DNA of 64,000 nucleotides, taken from Siphonodentalium dalli (lineage: Eukaryota > Mollusca > Scaphopoda > Gadilida > Siphonodentaliidae). A program made the translations under genes and the position numbers. Below are positions 12,024 through 23,305 of the stretch, piece by piece. The stretch covers positions 64,679,897-64,743,896 of the forward strand of contig CP136063.1 in the NCBI GenBank assembly GCA_032622095.1, written 5' to 3'. Numbering within the stretch: position 1 is the stretch's first letter; every line of letters begins with the position of its first letter. The notes under the pieces are model-generated. The model was not told the DNA's origin. It worked only from the letters and a program-made list of their open reading frames with translations, and searched no databases.

Positions 12024-12378
12024 ATTGGAAATTTCAAAAATAAAACAAGAAACTTCAGAACAAAACTCACAGTGGCAGTCAAATCATAACAATGGACTTG
12101 AAGAAGTCACCACAAATTCAGTTTAATGTCAAATGCAGCAAATCGAATCAGAAATTGAGCCCATGAAGCAGGAAATACAAAATCAAAGCTCTCTGCTAAC
12201 CTGTATGGAGATAAAATTAGATTAACAATTAAAAAATAACAGCGATCTCAACAAAGTTATCAGTTCAATGAATAGTCAAATCGTACAGCTGCAGCAGGAG
12301 AAAAATAAGTTGTCAACACAACATACAATGGTTACAATGAAAAATGCAGATTCTCCCACCAAATAACACTCAGAAAGA
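12024..12378 (+). pseudogene. Decayed coiled-coil reading frame (possible retroelement ORF1)
   Basis: From 12024 one frame reads as a Glu/Gln/Lys/Ile-rich heptad-like chain (M-Q-Q-I-E-S-E-I-E-P-M-K-Q-E-I; N-S-Q-I-V-Q-L-Q-Q-E-K-N-K-L) interrupted by at least two in-frame TAA codons (about 12123 and 12222) and ending at a third. This is typical of the coiled coil preceding the nuclease/RT region in invertebrate LINEs, but no endonuclease or RT follows. The identity is therefore only a suggestion. It begins exactly where the duplicated block ends. Confidence 0.35.
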
Positions 12379-12429
12379 GGTTTACTGTGAAGAAGAAGAA
12401 CAAAGTAAAGAAAACTGACACATGGAAGG

Positions 12430-12685
12430 ATGGACAATCCTTGAAATAGTGTTTCTGTCATTTGCAGAATGAGGTTCCCAGAGGGTGAATTTAGTGATGC
12501 TACCCCGCATAGCGGGCTAGCATCACCAAATTCACCCTCTGGGAAACTCATTCTGCTGAGGTGTAAGCAGAATGAGGTCCCCATAGGGTGAATTTGGTCT
12601 GCTATGCGGGGTAGCATCACTAAATTCACCCTCTGGGGACCTCATTCTGCAAATGACACACACTATTTCAAGGCTTGGGGATGGA
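12430..12685. repeat. Nested double foldback
   Basis: Outer arms 'ccttgaaatagtgt...gtcatttgcagaatgagg' (left) and the reverse complement (right) enclose two successive palindromes, about 12473-12557 and 12568-12650. Each is made of GCAGAATGAGGT..CC / GG..CCTCATTCTGC arms around 'accccgcatagc'. It looks like a foldback MITE duplicated in place. The 117-residue minus-strand open frame across it is incidental. Confidence 0.65.
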
Positions 12686-12760
12686 CGGTTTGATCGAAGA
12701 ACTCATGCATCAAGTGATATGGTAAAATTAAGTGATGAAGATTATGACATGCATCTAGAA

Positions 12761-14812
12761 ACGAGAGGCCGATCACGATCGGCAGATGTTTAACCCATAC
12801 CTTGGCGATAGTGACTAGCCATAACTGATAATTTGTCAAAGATATGATCACAGGAATTAATCCATATATCAGTACCCAACTTGAAATCAAAAGCTCAAAT
12901 AATTTGTCTTAAGAAAGGGTTAAAGTATTTGGGTTGGGGGAGGAGTAGTTTTAAATCTCATAACTCTGTCCCTATTCACACAAGGACCTCTCACTGTGAG
13001 ATCCAATGGTTTAGTGATTTCGGAGGACATGTTTAGGAGTTTAAGTTAATTCATTGGAAGCAAAAGTGATAAATCCCTATCTTTGCCACTTTTGACATGC
13101 CAGATATTCAAAATTTATTATTCACTTCTAAAGAGAAATTATAATTGTTGACAAGCCAGACTGCTTAGAACGACATATATGTAGGGGATTCCATCTCGTA
13201 TTTAAATGGTACTTTAATTACCCCCCCCCTTCCCGCATTCTCCCCAGTTATTTGTTTATCAAACATGGACAGATATAAGATCAGATCTGACCTGTGTATT
13301 AAATAAGATTAAGTGTTTCATAACAGGGGTGTATGTTTTTCAAAAATATATGTAGTTTATACAATTCAAAAGTATTATCTATATAATGTTATACAGACAT
13401 AATATGATGGGGATGACCACTAAATCGTTCATATAAAAGAAAGTAAGTTAGCCCTCATTTGAATGGTTTCACACATTACAATGTTTTACAAGTAGCTTGG
13501 GCACTAAAGCCACAACCTTCAATGTTAATCTTCTAAGTGCTCTGTGGCCCCTAAAATTCAATCAACCATGAAAATGTGAACAAATGGGAAAATAAGGTTC
13601 CTGGAAATACTAACATCTACCATATTGATTTTCAAAACAAGTCATCACTTACAATAGTCATGTATATTTATCTGCCTGTTTCCCCCATTGCATAGATAAA
13701 TCAAATTGGCTATCAGCTGTTGTTTTAATTTTGAAAGCACGTGTCTGAAGGGTTAATATATTTTTCAAAAATCAATTAATCAGTCAATACCAAAATTGAT
13801 AGAAGTGTGCAAAGATACCCAATATATATTAAGAGATATGAGGAAGAGTCCATGTACATTATAGCATGTGTCTATGGAAACCTTGGAAAGGGTTAATTAT
13901 TTTTGAAGCAAATTAATGGAATTTAGAAGACACTTATATAGGTGAGGGGGCCCTTATCTCATCCTGTAATGAAATTTCAAGAATAGGAAAAACACCTGTC
14001 TTGTGTTGCCATTAATCAATTTGACAGTTAGAATAAACAAACAGCCAGCCACCAGTGTTGTTTATCTTGCTTGACCCACCAGAGCTCTGTATCATATGTC
14101 ATCACTCATTTCATAACAGATTTCACTTGGAATGACAACATCTATAAAAATCCTCTGATATACTCTGGATGTTGGATTACATGGTAATTTATTGATATCA
14201 TTATATTACATGAAACTATTGCAATAAAATCTTCATATTTTCAAAACAGGATATCACACGGATTCACACCTAATTAATCGTATAAAACTAAAATAAATGA
14301 AAGTGTCAATTTTTTTTTTTATTGTTATTAAAGTTCAAACACAAAATTTAATATCTGTATATGCTAAATTTAGCAAGGAGCTAAATCTAAAAAAAATGAA
14401 TTTAAAAAAAAAAAAGGAAAAAAAAAGAAGAAAAAAAAGGGTCATAACTCCTTTAAAATTAATCGGATCAAACCCATATTCGAACTCGATCTGTATTATG
14501 GGCTGTGAAACTAAAAATGTTTGAGTTATGGCAGAATGCGTGAATTCTAAGTTGAAAAAGGGCCATAACTCTGTAACAAAATCTCGGATCTCGAACTCGA
14601 TCTGTATTTTGAGCTGAGAAACCCATATACAAAATTTGGTTTCGATCGGATAAAAAATGTTTGAGTTATCGCATTACTCGTAAAGTGTCTACGGACAGAC
14701 GGACAGATGGACAGACAGACAGACAGACGGACAGACAGACGGACCAACGACGAGTGGTCAATCCGGGCAACGACACTATGTTTACCATACTATGGTATGG
14801 GTAAACATAAAA
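12761..14812 (+). mobile_element. Full-length pearl/HINE-like element, family B copy 2
   Basis: Same 5' terminal motif as at 8015, and the same 3' end: microsatellite (about 14693-14744), then the conserved 'gagtggtcaatccgggcaac' followed by the hairpin at 14778-14808. The core carries 'gggccataactc' units at about 14440-14680. The interior differs in length from copy 1, mainly in repeat number. Non-coding. Confidence 0.65.
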
Positions 14813-14962
14813 ATAAGAGAGTTCTGAAAGTTTGCTTGCATGAGGTCAGCATAAATTAAAAATTAAATACAGGCCTAATGCAAATTACTTTCATCGTACC
14901 TGGGGTGACCCTATCTATATTGATTAACTCTTCTCGTATGTTTGTATTCGTCTTTTTCAAAG

Positions 14963-15137
14963 ATCTGGGACAGAGGAAGAATATACGACATTGTTACAGT
15001 TGCTGCATGAAGCGGTGGATCTGCAGGCAGAATCAGAGGAAAATCCGGAAAACGAAGAAGCCAGGGAAGCAACTAATGTGGCAGAACAAACTGGATCAGA
15101 CATCAGAAGACGAGAGTTGGACCCAACACTGATGAAG
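14963..15137 (+). CDS. Candidate internal exon, acidic, function unknown
   Basis: Bounded by a plausible acceptor (tctttttcaaag) and donor (aag|gtatat), with one open frame across 175 bp. It encodes an acidic segment containing T-E-E-E-Y-T-T-L-L-Q-L-L, E-E-N-P-E-N-E-E and S-D-I-R-R-R-E-L-D-P-T. Composition is protein-like (Glu rich, few Cys/Trp) and unlike neighbouring repeats. No family recognised and no partner exon found within several kb, so it could be one exon of a gene with long introns or a captured fragment. Confidence 0.3.
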
Positions 15138-15390
15138 GTATATATTAATTTATAAATTATAAATTAATTAATTTAATTAATTAATTTTGTTCATATATTT
15201 GATAAGCAGGAAACGCTCTTTAAATTCTTAAAACCGTCAAAAAATGTTTCCTCTTAGTCACTATGCCTAAGGCAAGTGTTAGTCGTAGCGCCTCGCCGAA
15301 ATAACTCCAAATGCTTGTGACTAACCCTAAATTGGTCATATGGTCCAGATTTGTTTCTCAGTGTGCATTATTATCATAATCAATAAATTG

Positions 15391-15627
15391 CAGAGTAATT
15401 AGATATCGATGTTTGAAGTTTGCGATTTCTATTGTTTGTGGGACAGAATCTTGCCGGTCAAACGGACGGTCTTGAAGAATGGATAACTCTAAAATCAAGT
15501 GTTTATTATTACCACTTGATTTTAGAGTTATCAATCTTTATCTACAAGACCGTCCGTTTGACCGGCAACATCTGTCCCACAAACAATAGAAATCGCAAAC
15601 TTCAAACATCGATATCTAATCACTCTG
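15391..15627. mobile_element. Near-perfect long foldback (MITE-like)
   Basis: About 105 bp arms (ATTAGATATCGATGTTTGAA... and ...TTCAAACATCGATATCTAAT) surround a short centre near 15508 (ACTTGATTTTAGAGTTAT and its complement). The flanks show GCAGAGTAAT / ATCACTCTGAGC termini. The adjoining 15621-15730 matches 3111-3250 inverted, so this is part of a dispersed family. Confidence 0.7.
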
Positions 15628-17160
15628 AGCTTTGATGGGTGGGTTCCTCGACTTGAACCAAATATTTTGTACCCCCGAAGCCAAAGAAATAGTAAATTAG
15701 GAGCGTCTGGTCGGATTTATCTCGGCAACTTCTCCAGAAGGGAGGGGCTTGTGAAATAACTAGTTATAGAGAGGGAATGTTCCCCTTTCCGATGGCATCA
15801 AAATTAATTCCCAGGTTCTTCCCACAGCGTGGAAATATCTCAGCGGTTCAAGTGATAAATTTGGCAGATTCATCGAATGTTATCTATAGCATATGCACTC
15901 TGTAAATTTAGTGAGGTCAGGAAAAACCGAATTGTTACTTTTGAAATTCCTACTTTTGTCATTAAAATGTTGCTCAGCAAAGGGTTAAATATCTCTCGGT
16001 ATGACAATTTTCAGCATAAAACGGAAATGCCATGTTTTCAGAATATTCCAAATTTCGGATCAATCAGATTAATATTGTGGGAGATATTGGATAAAATATG
16101 AGGGGGGGGGGGGACTTTCTTTTTTTGTTGTGTTTATATATATATATATATATAATTTCAATGCAATTTGTACTATTGAACAATCGTTTGTGGATGTCAT
16201 ATTTTCAACAAAATGGGTGAAATATTATTGTTATCAACTTTCCATCTAACCTGTGACAAATGTGTGGCAAATAATCTTTATTCTGATAATGTGCTGTCAT
16301 CCGACATCAATATCAACGGGTACATAATGGTACCTATTAACCCCACATGAATTAACATGACAACATGACAGACACTGTGTAATTTGTGTATATACCAAGT
16401 CATTTCTATATGGTTGAATTACTGGATTTGTTTTGTATCGTCAACCACACAAAATCTATGTTTAAGGAGTTTCCAAACAATTATATTTGAAAGATGCACT
16501 CCATGTTAAGAGTTGTTTAGAATGGTTAGAGCACACATATCTGTGGTATCTGATCTAATCTCATATTGAAAAGTTTCTGTTTATTATCCCAGATTAATTT
16601 ATCCTACTAAATGTCATACACTTGTCAACAACTACACAGGATGGTTATCTTAATTAATTATCAAACTGAATAAAGTAATTTAAAATTAATAGTACATGTA
16701 TTGCTATTTGACACTTAGTTCTCCAACATAATGTGCATCTTTCACCATGCAGAATAGATCTGATGATTTTTATTATGTCACTTTATACAAAGAAAAGTTT
16801 CATTCAGTTTCATTACTTAAAGTGATCTGAGGGGATCAATCTGGTATAAACTCACTAGAAAACTACCACAAAGAACTAGTCCAAAATGTTAAACATAACT
16901 ACAACATAACTACCAAATGGCTGCGATATTGTAACATTGTTCTGCATTGTTTATCCTTTTTCGCAGCTTTTGTTCGACACATTTCAGCAATCTGCATATG
17001 CATGTATACAAATATAAACGCCTCAAAAAAAGAAAGTACCCCCTAATATTATGTGTAATATTTTCGGAAATATTGAGAGGATCATCATTGAAACTCCACA
17101 AATGATTATTGGAGCTAGAGACACCGTGTACAAATGACTGTCATGTGAGTGATGTTACGG
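15628..17160. other. Interval without recognisable gene
   Basis: Contains a poly-G run (about 16103-16113) and a short TA microsatellite (about 16136-16154). The rest is AT-rich with no supported exon. The 74-codon open frame at 15877-16101 has no splice context or motif. Confidence 0.5.
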
Positions 17161-17214
17161 CCGACTGATCACCAGTTGATTGCTTGAGGTTGGCTTTTCA
17201 AAAATAGCAAATAC

Positions 17215-17432
17215 ACAAGATGGGGCGATCTCGGGCCACATTATTAATACACAGATGGGGCGATCTCGAGCCACATTATTGTTCACAGATGGGGGGCGAT
17301 CTCGGGCCACATTATTGTTCACAGATGGGGCGATCTCGGGCCACATTATTGTTCACAGATGGGGCGATCTCGAGCCACATTATTAATACACAGATGGGGT
17401 GATCTCGGGTCACATTATTAATACACAGATTA
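17215..17432 (+). repeat. 34-35 bp minisatellite
   Basis: About six copies of a unit containing ATGGGGCGATCTCGGGCCAC followed by ATTATTGTTCAC or ATTAATACAC. It generates several overlapping open frames on both strands that are not genes. Confidence 0.85.
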
Positions 17433-17448
17433 ATGTATCAGCATCAAT

Positions 17449-17647
17449 ATGTTTGCTCCTAAGCCACCGAACATTTGCTTTTCAAAATATTTGGAGCTGG
17501 AAAATGTTAGAAATATTGACTTGTCGGACTCTGTATTCCCAAATTTGGAGGCTATATTCACGGATGCTGACAACAACAACAACATTTGTCAGAACTGGAT
17601 CTATCCGGATAATGTAATTCTAATTGTTGATAATGAGCTGTGTGAAC
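17449..17647 (+). CDS. Candidate exon, function unknown
   Basis: An open frame of 66 codons (starting M-F-A-P-K-P-P-N-I-C-F) runs to a consensus donor (tgtgaac|gtgagt at 17648). It has protein-like content (L-E-A-I-F-T-D-A-D, W-I-Y-P-D-N-V). It lies about 480 bp upstream of the HTH_psq exon on the same strand and could belong with it. No recognised family. Confidence 0.3.
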
Positions 17648-18123
17648 GTGAGTATTTCTAATTTATTACACCTATCTATAGAACTACCTCTCGGGCATAA
17701 TTTACTAGCTGGTATCAAATTCTACTACTAGACCAGAATCATTAGAATGCACTGTACCAGATCAATATAAAAGGTTTAGCCTATCGAAATAAGATAATCG
17801 TCTATCCATAAACCTGTAGCGGAGAGGTAGCTTAATAATGTTGCGAGTCCCTATAATGGATGCTTTAGAGCACATTTTTGTGAGAAACATGCATGTCATT
17901 AGGTAGACATATTAAAGTGGCAGTAGGAGTTAGTTAGTCATTTTTGTTCTATTTACATTCTGATCGTCAGAAGACATACATTGTATATGCACATTAACCA
18001 TAAAATACAGTTGTTAGCAAAATTAATTTTCTAAATAACGTAACACAATAGAAGAACACAAATAGTAATATATGGCAAGCATATGGATCAGTTTTCCAAG
18101 AAGAACATGTTTTTCCCATTTCA

Positions 18124-18279
18124 AGAAATGCCAAAAAAAGAAGAAGAATGTATACCAACAGTACGAAGATAAAGATCTCGAACAAGCCATAGCCCTTATC
18201 AAGGCAAAGAAAATAAGCCTGCGAAAAGCAGCAAAGGACTTCAAAATTCCACGGTCAACGTTGTCAGACCATGTCATGG
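18124..18279 (+). pseudogene. HTH_psq exon of a pogo/Tigger-like transposase
   Basis: The frame encodes K-K-K-K-N-V-Y-Q-Q-Y, then D-L-E-Q-A-I-A-L-I-K-A-K-K-I-S-L-R-K-A-A-K-D-F-K-I-P-R-S-T-L. This is the pipsqueak-type helix-turn-helix that opens pogo, Tigger and jerky-like transposases and binds the transposon ends. It ends at a donor-like site (atgg|gtgagat, GT at 18280). The matching middle and DDE portion is at 32347-32763 on the same strand, about 14 kb away, with a whole LTR element and a piggyBac between. The frame left at this donor (phase 1) does not match the simplest acceptor at 32347 (phase 0). The join is therefore not demonstrated. The start methionine is not certain. Confidence 0.6.
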
Positions 18280-18341
18280 GTGAGATAAATGACTTGTCAA
18301 ATATATTAAATTCGCCAAAGGGGATTTTTCAGACCTACTAA

Positions 18342-19548
18342 TTACAGATTGTGTATACAAGTTTTCAAAGCCCAGATATTTTACCAGTCCGGTAATAGCT
18401 TCATCAACATCATCTTAATATCCTAATATTAATAGAATATAAATTGTGTGAGATGAGATGGGGTTTTTTAATCTAAAAAAAAACGGTCAATTGACATGTG
18501 TTGCAAAGTAACAAAGTTCAAGACATAGTGTTCAGAAACCATTCAACACATAGCATGCCAGTCATCCGGCATTTTTGCACCATGTATATACCATTTCATT
18601 TGGTGATTGATATGTGTTTAACGTGGAAAGTGCACATGTGTTTAACTGGTTCAGTGCGGCAAGCCCATATTTGGACCCTACGTAAGAGTGCGGGAAGCCC
18701 AGATCTGGGCTTTGGTGACGTCAATGTATTGTTCGTTTAGTTTAATCATTTAAATCAAGTTGTCAGGTAATATTTTTGTAATATAGTTACATAATTAGAT
18801 AACTAAATTGGGATATTGTGAGTTTGAATGGGTGCTGACCGATCAAATTGTCGGAAAGGGTAGTTTTATTGCGAAAAGTCGAAGGAAAATGACCTTTTGT
18901 TTTTCACAACGGCGCTCGTCTTTTGAATCTCGCCGACTTCCGGAAAGCGGAATATTTCTCGAACGGAGTTGTGCACTTAAAACATTAAGTTCTCTCAATT
19001 AAATTAATTTTTATATAAAGAGGTATTCATGATTGCAATGGTTTTGAAAAAATATATTTTTAGTGTGTTTGTTATTAATTTATTTTGTAAAGTTCTGCAA
19101 ATAAAACACGTGTGGCCTACTCATGTTACGTTGGGCGATGAAAAATCGGCCGACTATCTAATGCTGTTAGCTTCTCGCAATGATTTGGTTTGTGTCAATG
19201 CGTGTTTGCTTTTTGGCATACATTTTAAAGAATATTTTAATTCATCATAATTCCCCTTATAAACACGAAAGTGCCCAACTGGATTGACATACTTTCGAGA
19301 GAACGCCCAACCGAATATCCAGGGGAGATGATGACAGTAGATAGGTGGCGACACCACGTGGTGACTTCTAATTAACCGACAAAAATTCATGGCGGCTTTC
19401 TCAAGCTCGCAAAACAGTCGCGATTTTCATGCGAATTAAAGCATAACTATTTAGAAGAATGTTGTAACAACGCATGTGAATGTAATTTTATCTATCTACA
19501 CACGCGTATGTCGACAACTGGATGCTGTCTTTCATTATTTAGTAATAT
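18342..19548. other. Interval without recognisable gene
   Basis: AT-rich DNA before the LTR element. Small open frames (18498-18740, 18808-19002, 19029-19250) lack motifs and splice context. Confidence 0.5.
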
Positions 19549-19824
19549 TGTTGTAATAATGGCCAGGTTGAGCCTATAAATAAAAGCAGTGCGGGATTCC
19601 GGAAGTGACGGAGGAACCGGCACATAAATAGGCCGATCGAAGTCCCGAAGCTCAGACCGAAACAACAAGACTTCATAACAACACCTGTTAATTTCATTGA
19701 TGATTTATGATGATTTATGATCCATTGCCATCGACGTTTATTCTACATGTATGATTTGTGAGTATTATATTTCTATTATATTATATTGTAAGCTATTAAT
19801 ATGTAGCGCCTAATTTTTACAATA
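19549..19824 (+). repeat. 5' long terminal repeat
   Basis: Starts TGTTGTAATAATGG and ends TTTTTACAATA. It contains TATAAATA at about 19576-19583 and a GATGATTTATGATGATTTATGA duplication-like stretch. It is identical to 27062-27337 except for six substitutions (about 2.2%), implying a fairly recent insertion. Confidence 0.85.
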
Positions 19825-20548
19825 CTGGCGTTTGTCATTAAAAATTGACGATGTTTTGCGGGAAAATTAAAATTCGAAAATGCCCCAATTTCCATGTGTC
19901 TCGCCGTGGTTCCTCTATTGCCTTGTAATTAAGTGTTTTTTCGCTTTAGTTACTAATACCATGCCTGTTTCAAGGGCTTTTCATAGCTTTGTTCGCTTGG
20001 CATGCTACTAGTTTTTTCGTTTTTGTTGGGAAAGAGTGTTGGAATAAGGTTGAAATTTTCGAAATGAAAATTTTTGCTTAAAAGTTAGTATTTTCCACGA
20101 GCCTTCAAGAGTGGAGAATGTTGCTTTGTAATTTTCGTAACCTTTAATCACACCATTGTACAACAAGGTTTCCTGCTTAGTATAATATTCCCAATATTCG
20201 AAATGTTATTGAAGTGAAATTTCTTCTCGCCTAACTTGCCACACGCATTGTTATCGCTGGAAAATCATACGTTGAGTTCTAACAGGTTTTTCAGTGGGTG
20301 TAATTTCTTAATCATTGATACTCGAAATTTATGTGACAGAAGAAGACGGAAGATGGAAACTATTTCGCTCTTGTTGTAGTTTTACTGTCATTGTTTCGCG
20401 TATTGTGTATTTTGAAATAAATATTCTTTATTAATTAAGTATGAAAGTTATGAAATTTGGAATGTTCTCTACTGGGAATTGTTGGTAGAATTGCTTAGCA
20501 AATTCCTAGTGAACATTTTCTGGTGTTAAAACCAATTACTATAATAGG
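19825..20548. other. 5' leader of the LTR element
   Basis: No open frame of note. Directly after the LTR the bases CTGGCGTTTG could be a primer-binding site; I cannot assign a tRNA. An in-frame stop precedes the HhH reading frame near 20512. Confidence 0.4.
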
Positions 20549-21048
20549 GACAGAATTTGTATAAATTCGGCAGGTGATGCTGAATTACAGAATCTTCCAC
20601 ATGTCGGCCCTCATATAGCGGCTGATATTATTCACAAGCGTCGGGATGTGTCATACTTGTCAAAAAACGACTTGGCACAAATCCCACGTTTCAGAGAGGT
20701 GAAGAGCAGTGGGATCTCGTTGATCTTAGATGACCAGCCTCTGGGTTTGAAGTTAATAATTGGTTCCAATGAGATTCGAATGGGAAAATTAGTAGAATTT
20801 GACAAGGGGAAAGCAAATGATTATACATGTAGTAACCCTACCTGTAAAAATCAGTCATTTGTTAATAAAAACTGTAACGACCCCCACTACCTACAATTGG
20901 TGAGCCATGACCTACGTGAATGCGTAATGGGTTTAAGGTTGACGTCAATACTGCTGATCTCATCGAATTAACTATGGTCCCAGATGATGATTTTCAAATG
21001 GAATATATAGTCAACATTTTATATGTAATATTAAACAGGGAAACTAGC
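20549..21048 (+). pseudogene. ComEA-type helix-hairpin-helix region of the LTR element
   Basis: From a possible acceptor (tataatag, ending near 20548) one frame reads I-C-I-N-S-A-G-D-A-E-L-Q-N-L-P-H-V-G-P-H-I-A-A-D-I-I-H-K-R, then L-S-K-N-D-L-A-Q-I-P-R-F. This is the classic 'N-x-A-x-x-x-E-L-x-x-L-P-x-x-G...A..I...R' HhH repeat, a non-specific DNA-binding module. A Cys-containing segment (Y-T-C-S-N-P-T-C) follows. Around 20925 the frame shifts by one base, and a second HhH-like motif (D-V-N-T-A-D-L-I-E-L-T-M-V-P) runs to a stop near 21046. There is no upstream ATG in frame, so it is spliced or decayed. The DNA-binding role is inference from the motif family. Confidence 0.5.
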
Positions 21049-21179
21049 TGACAAAATGGTACCCTTTGAATGATCGCCTTAACACAGGGCTCCAATTGGA
21101 AAGGGTAAACTGAGAGCAGAGTGGTTACCCCTGTTGAAACTAAGTTTGTGAATTGACAAAGATATTCCCCCCCCACAAT

Positions 21180-21640
21180 ATGTGGGCATCAAGCAACTTG
21201 TTTGTTCCCGTGGCTCAATGCAATTGAATAATTCAAGCCATTTAATTGGCCTCAAGTAAATATGGGGCCTCAAGCAACTTTCCAGTTGTTCTCGTGGCTC
21301 AAATTCAAAGTATTCCCCGAGTTCCTGCCATTGGGCCTCAAGCAAATATTGGGCCTTTTCGTGGCTTAATGTATTTCAGGGAAATTGTCTGTTTGATTTG
21401 TGCTTCAAGCAACTTTGGTTGTTCGCGTGGCCGAAGTTCAAAGCATTCAAAGATTTCCAGCCTTTGTGCCTCAAGCAGTTTCGGTTGTTTCTGGGGCACA
21501 AGGCAATCCAGATTCTCCTGGTTGCCATGTATGTACCTAGCACTGTCTTATTGGAGAAATCAGTGTTTTCTAATTAAAGGTGTTCGTAAAGCGTGCATTT
21601 TCTTAGATAATTTTGGAGAACTTTAAAAAATTTAGATTTA
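21180..21640 (+). pseudogene. Decayed Pro/Gln-rich repetitive coding region
   Basis: Frames here repeatedly give G-P-Q-A, V-A-Q-I-Q-S-I-P-R-V-P-A-I-G-P-Q-A and V-P-Q-A-V-S-V-V-S-G-A-Q-G, but with frame changes between repeats (the DNA word 'cctcaagca.ctt..gttgtt..cgtggc' recurs about five times). It resembles a low-complexity linker that has lost its frame. Confidence 0.35.
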
Positions 21641-21953
21641 GTATGTTCTGCTTGGAAGTGTTTGGTTTGTTTCAGTGGCACAAGGCGAGCTAGGGTTCCA
21701 TTAAAGTGGGACACAAGCAGCTTCGGCTGTTTCCGTGGCCCAAGCCATTATTAGCCTGACCCCATTGCACCATCTGACTGGCTGTTACTTTTGGCGGACC
21801 TTTTAAATGGTTTCAGCCAAGGGTTACGGCATCGGCACCATATACCGTTTATGGCCAAGCGCCTGCTGCAATTACTGTTAAAATTCGAAAGTTGTAGCAC
21901 CGGTACCCCAGGCCACATATACCGGTATGCCAATGAGTGACGTTGGATCTTAG

Positions 21954-22600
21954 CAGGACACATGCACCCGAGTGGCGAATACCTCCCGTGCAAATTGTTC
22001 CAGTTTCCATCCAGGCTACCATTTTTGGTAACTATGGTACCCTGGTACAACAGGTCCATAAACCTTTTTGGCCAAGCGCCAGCTACTGTGAATGTCAATT
22101 CGACAGTCGTGGCTCCAGCACCTGTACCACCAAATACATTTGCACCCACCAGTAGTTACATGTATACTAAACCCTAGCAGGACACATGCACCCGAGTGAC
22201 GAATACCTCCCGTGCAAATTGTTCCAGTTTCCATCCAGGCTACCATTTTTGGTAACTATGGTACCCTGGTACAACAGGTCCATAAACCTTTTTGGCCAAG
22301 CGCCAGCTACTGTGAATGTCAGTTCGACAGTCGTGCCTCCAGCACCTGTACCACCAAATACATTTGCACCCACCAGTAGTTACATGTATACTAAACCCTA
22401 GCAGGACACATGCACCCGAGTGGCGAATGCCTCCCTTGCAAAAAAAATTCCTGTTTACACCCAGACTACCACTTCTGGTAACTAGGGTAACCTGTTACAT
22501 CAGGTCCAGATCTATCATTCTCATATCATATACCATCACAACTGAGTATACCAGCACCACCATATCGTACATATCATACATGTCATACCTATCATAAAGC
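21954..22600 (+). repeat. 224 bp tandem repeat in a Pro-rich region of the LTR element
   Basis: Units 21954-22177 and 22178-22401 are almost identical, with a partial third copy from 22402. Each has open frames of about 70 codons (for example S-T-V-V-A-P-A-P-V-P-P-N-T-F-A-P-T) but contains shifts. The proline-rich coding then continues in frame at 22665-23109 (P-P-G-P-T-P-L-T-G-P, Y-L-P-P-P-G-H-P-R-M). These are probably intrinsically disordered, gag-like or linker sequences; no domain recognised. Confidence 0.6.
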
Positions 22601-22664
22601 TGGTTCTAAGAACAAATGTTGCCATAACAGCAAAGCAGCCAGCCATCATATCCATATTTCATAT

Positions 22665-23111
22665 GTGACGGAATACGCCAACCCATGGTGTCAAGGATAT
22701 GATGCGGTTCAAACTGATGTTGGTCAATTCATGCTGCCACTCAAGCTGTTTAGTCAGCCGCCAGGTCCAACGCCGTTAACTGGGCCCTTCCACCCATGGT
22801 GTCACGGATATGGTGCGGCACAAACTGGTGTTGGTTGGTTTCAACAACACCAACCCCAACCAAAAATATCTGGTGGGGGTACCTATCTACCGCCACCAGG
22901 CCATCCGAGGATGCCAGACCCCGGTGTTAATCACATATCACCAGCCTGGGGGTTTACCCACGGGTACCCCCACATTCCGCCAGTCACCCCCTTGGGAGAC
23001 ATGGTGATAATAGATTGCCACTCGCATCAGAATGATTTTCCTCTGATGGTAGTGATTCATGGCAATCATTTAGACTTAAATAAACATTACTATTGGGAAA
23101 CTCAAGTGTAG
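22665..23111 (+). CDS. Pro/Gly/His-rich open frame, function unknown
   Basis: A 148-codon open frame with tandem-like segments (N-P-W-C-Q-G-Y-D-A-V-Q-T-D-V-G and H-P-W-C-H-G-Y-G-A-A-Q-T-G-V-G), proline-rich runs, then I-I-D-C-H-S-H-Q-N-D-F. It lies inside the LTR element between the 224 bp repeats and the retropepsin-like piece, on the element's coding strand. The annotated start is not preceded by an obvious ATG context, so it is likely part of a longer, broken polyprotein-like frame. Confidence 0.35.
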   Translation: MTEYANPWCQGYDAVQTDVGQFMLPLKLFSQPPGPTPLTGPFHPWCHGYGAAQTGVGWFQQHQPQPKISGGGTYLPPPGHPRMPDPGVNHISPAWGFTHGYPHIPPVTPLGDMVIIDCHSHQNDFPLMVVIHGNHLDLNKHYYWETQV

Positions 23112-23113
23112 CG

Positions 23114-23305
23114 AAAAAATATATGGCCTCCATTGGAGATTCCATGCTTCTTCGGATGGAGTTTCTCACTAAAAATAATGCAAATATTGGGGCTAATAAG
23201 GGTTCTATCTTTCTGGGGAAAAAACACAAAAGTGTCAAAATTTCTAGAATTATAGTCGCTCAACAAATTATTATACCCCGAGTCGGTTGGGTGGCTACAG
23301 TGTGA
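23114..23305 (+). pseudogene. Possible C-terminal half of a retropepsin-like protease
   Basis: The frame contains L-L-R-M-E-F-L-T-K-N-N-A-N-I-G, G-S-I-F-L-G-K and I-I-I-P-R-V-G. This spacing recalls the 'G-x-D-F-L...I-D...I..G...V.I-P-P-R' tail of metazoan retroelement aspartic proteases. The catalytic D-T/S-G half is not visible upstream. If correct, this is the only trace of a pol-type protein in the element. An alternative is chance resemblance. Confidence 0.3.

Noticed and set aside
12276-12629. 117-codon minus-strand frame
   Set aside because: Spans the nested palindromes; no protein-like motif.
17155-17402. Overlapping frames on both strands with 'G-R-S-R-A-T-L-L' type repeats
   Set aside because: Produced by the 34-35 bp minisatellite.
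21751-22149. 132-codon minus-strand frame (and 22167-22373 minus)
   Set aside because: Antisense of the 224 bp tandem repeat inside the LTR element; the same segment is repeated and the sense strand carries the element's coding direction.
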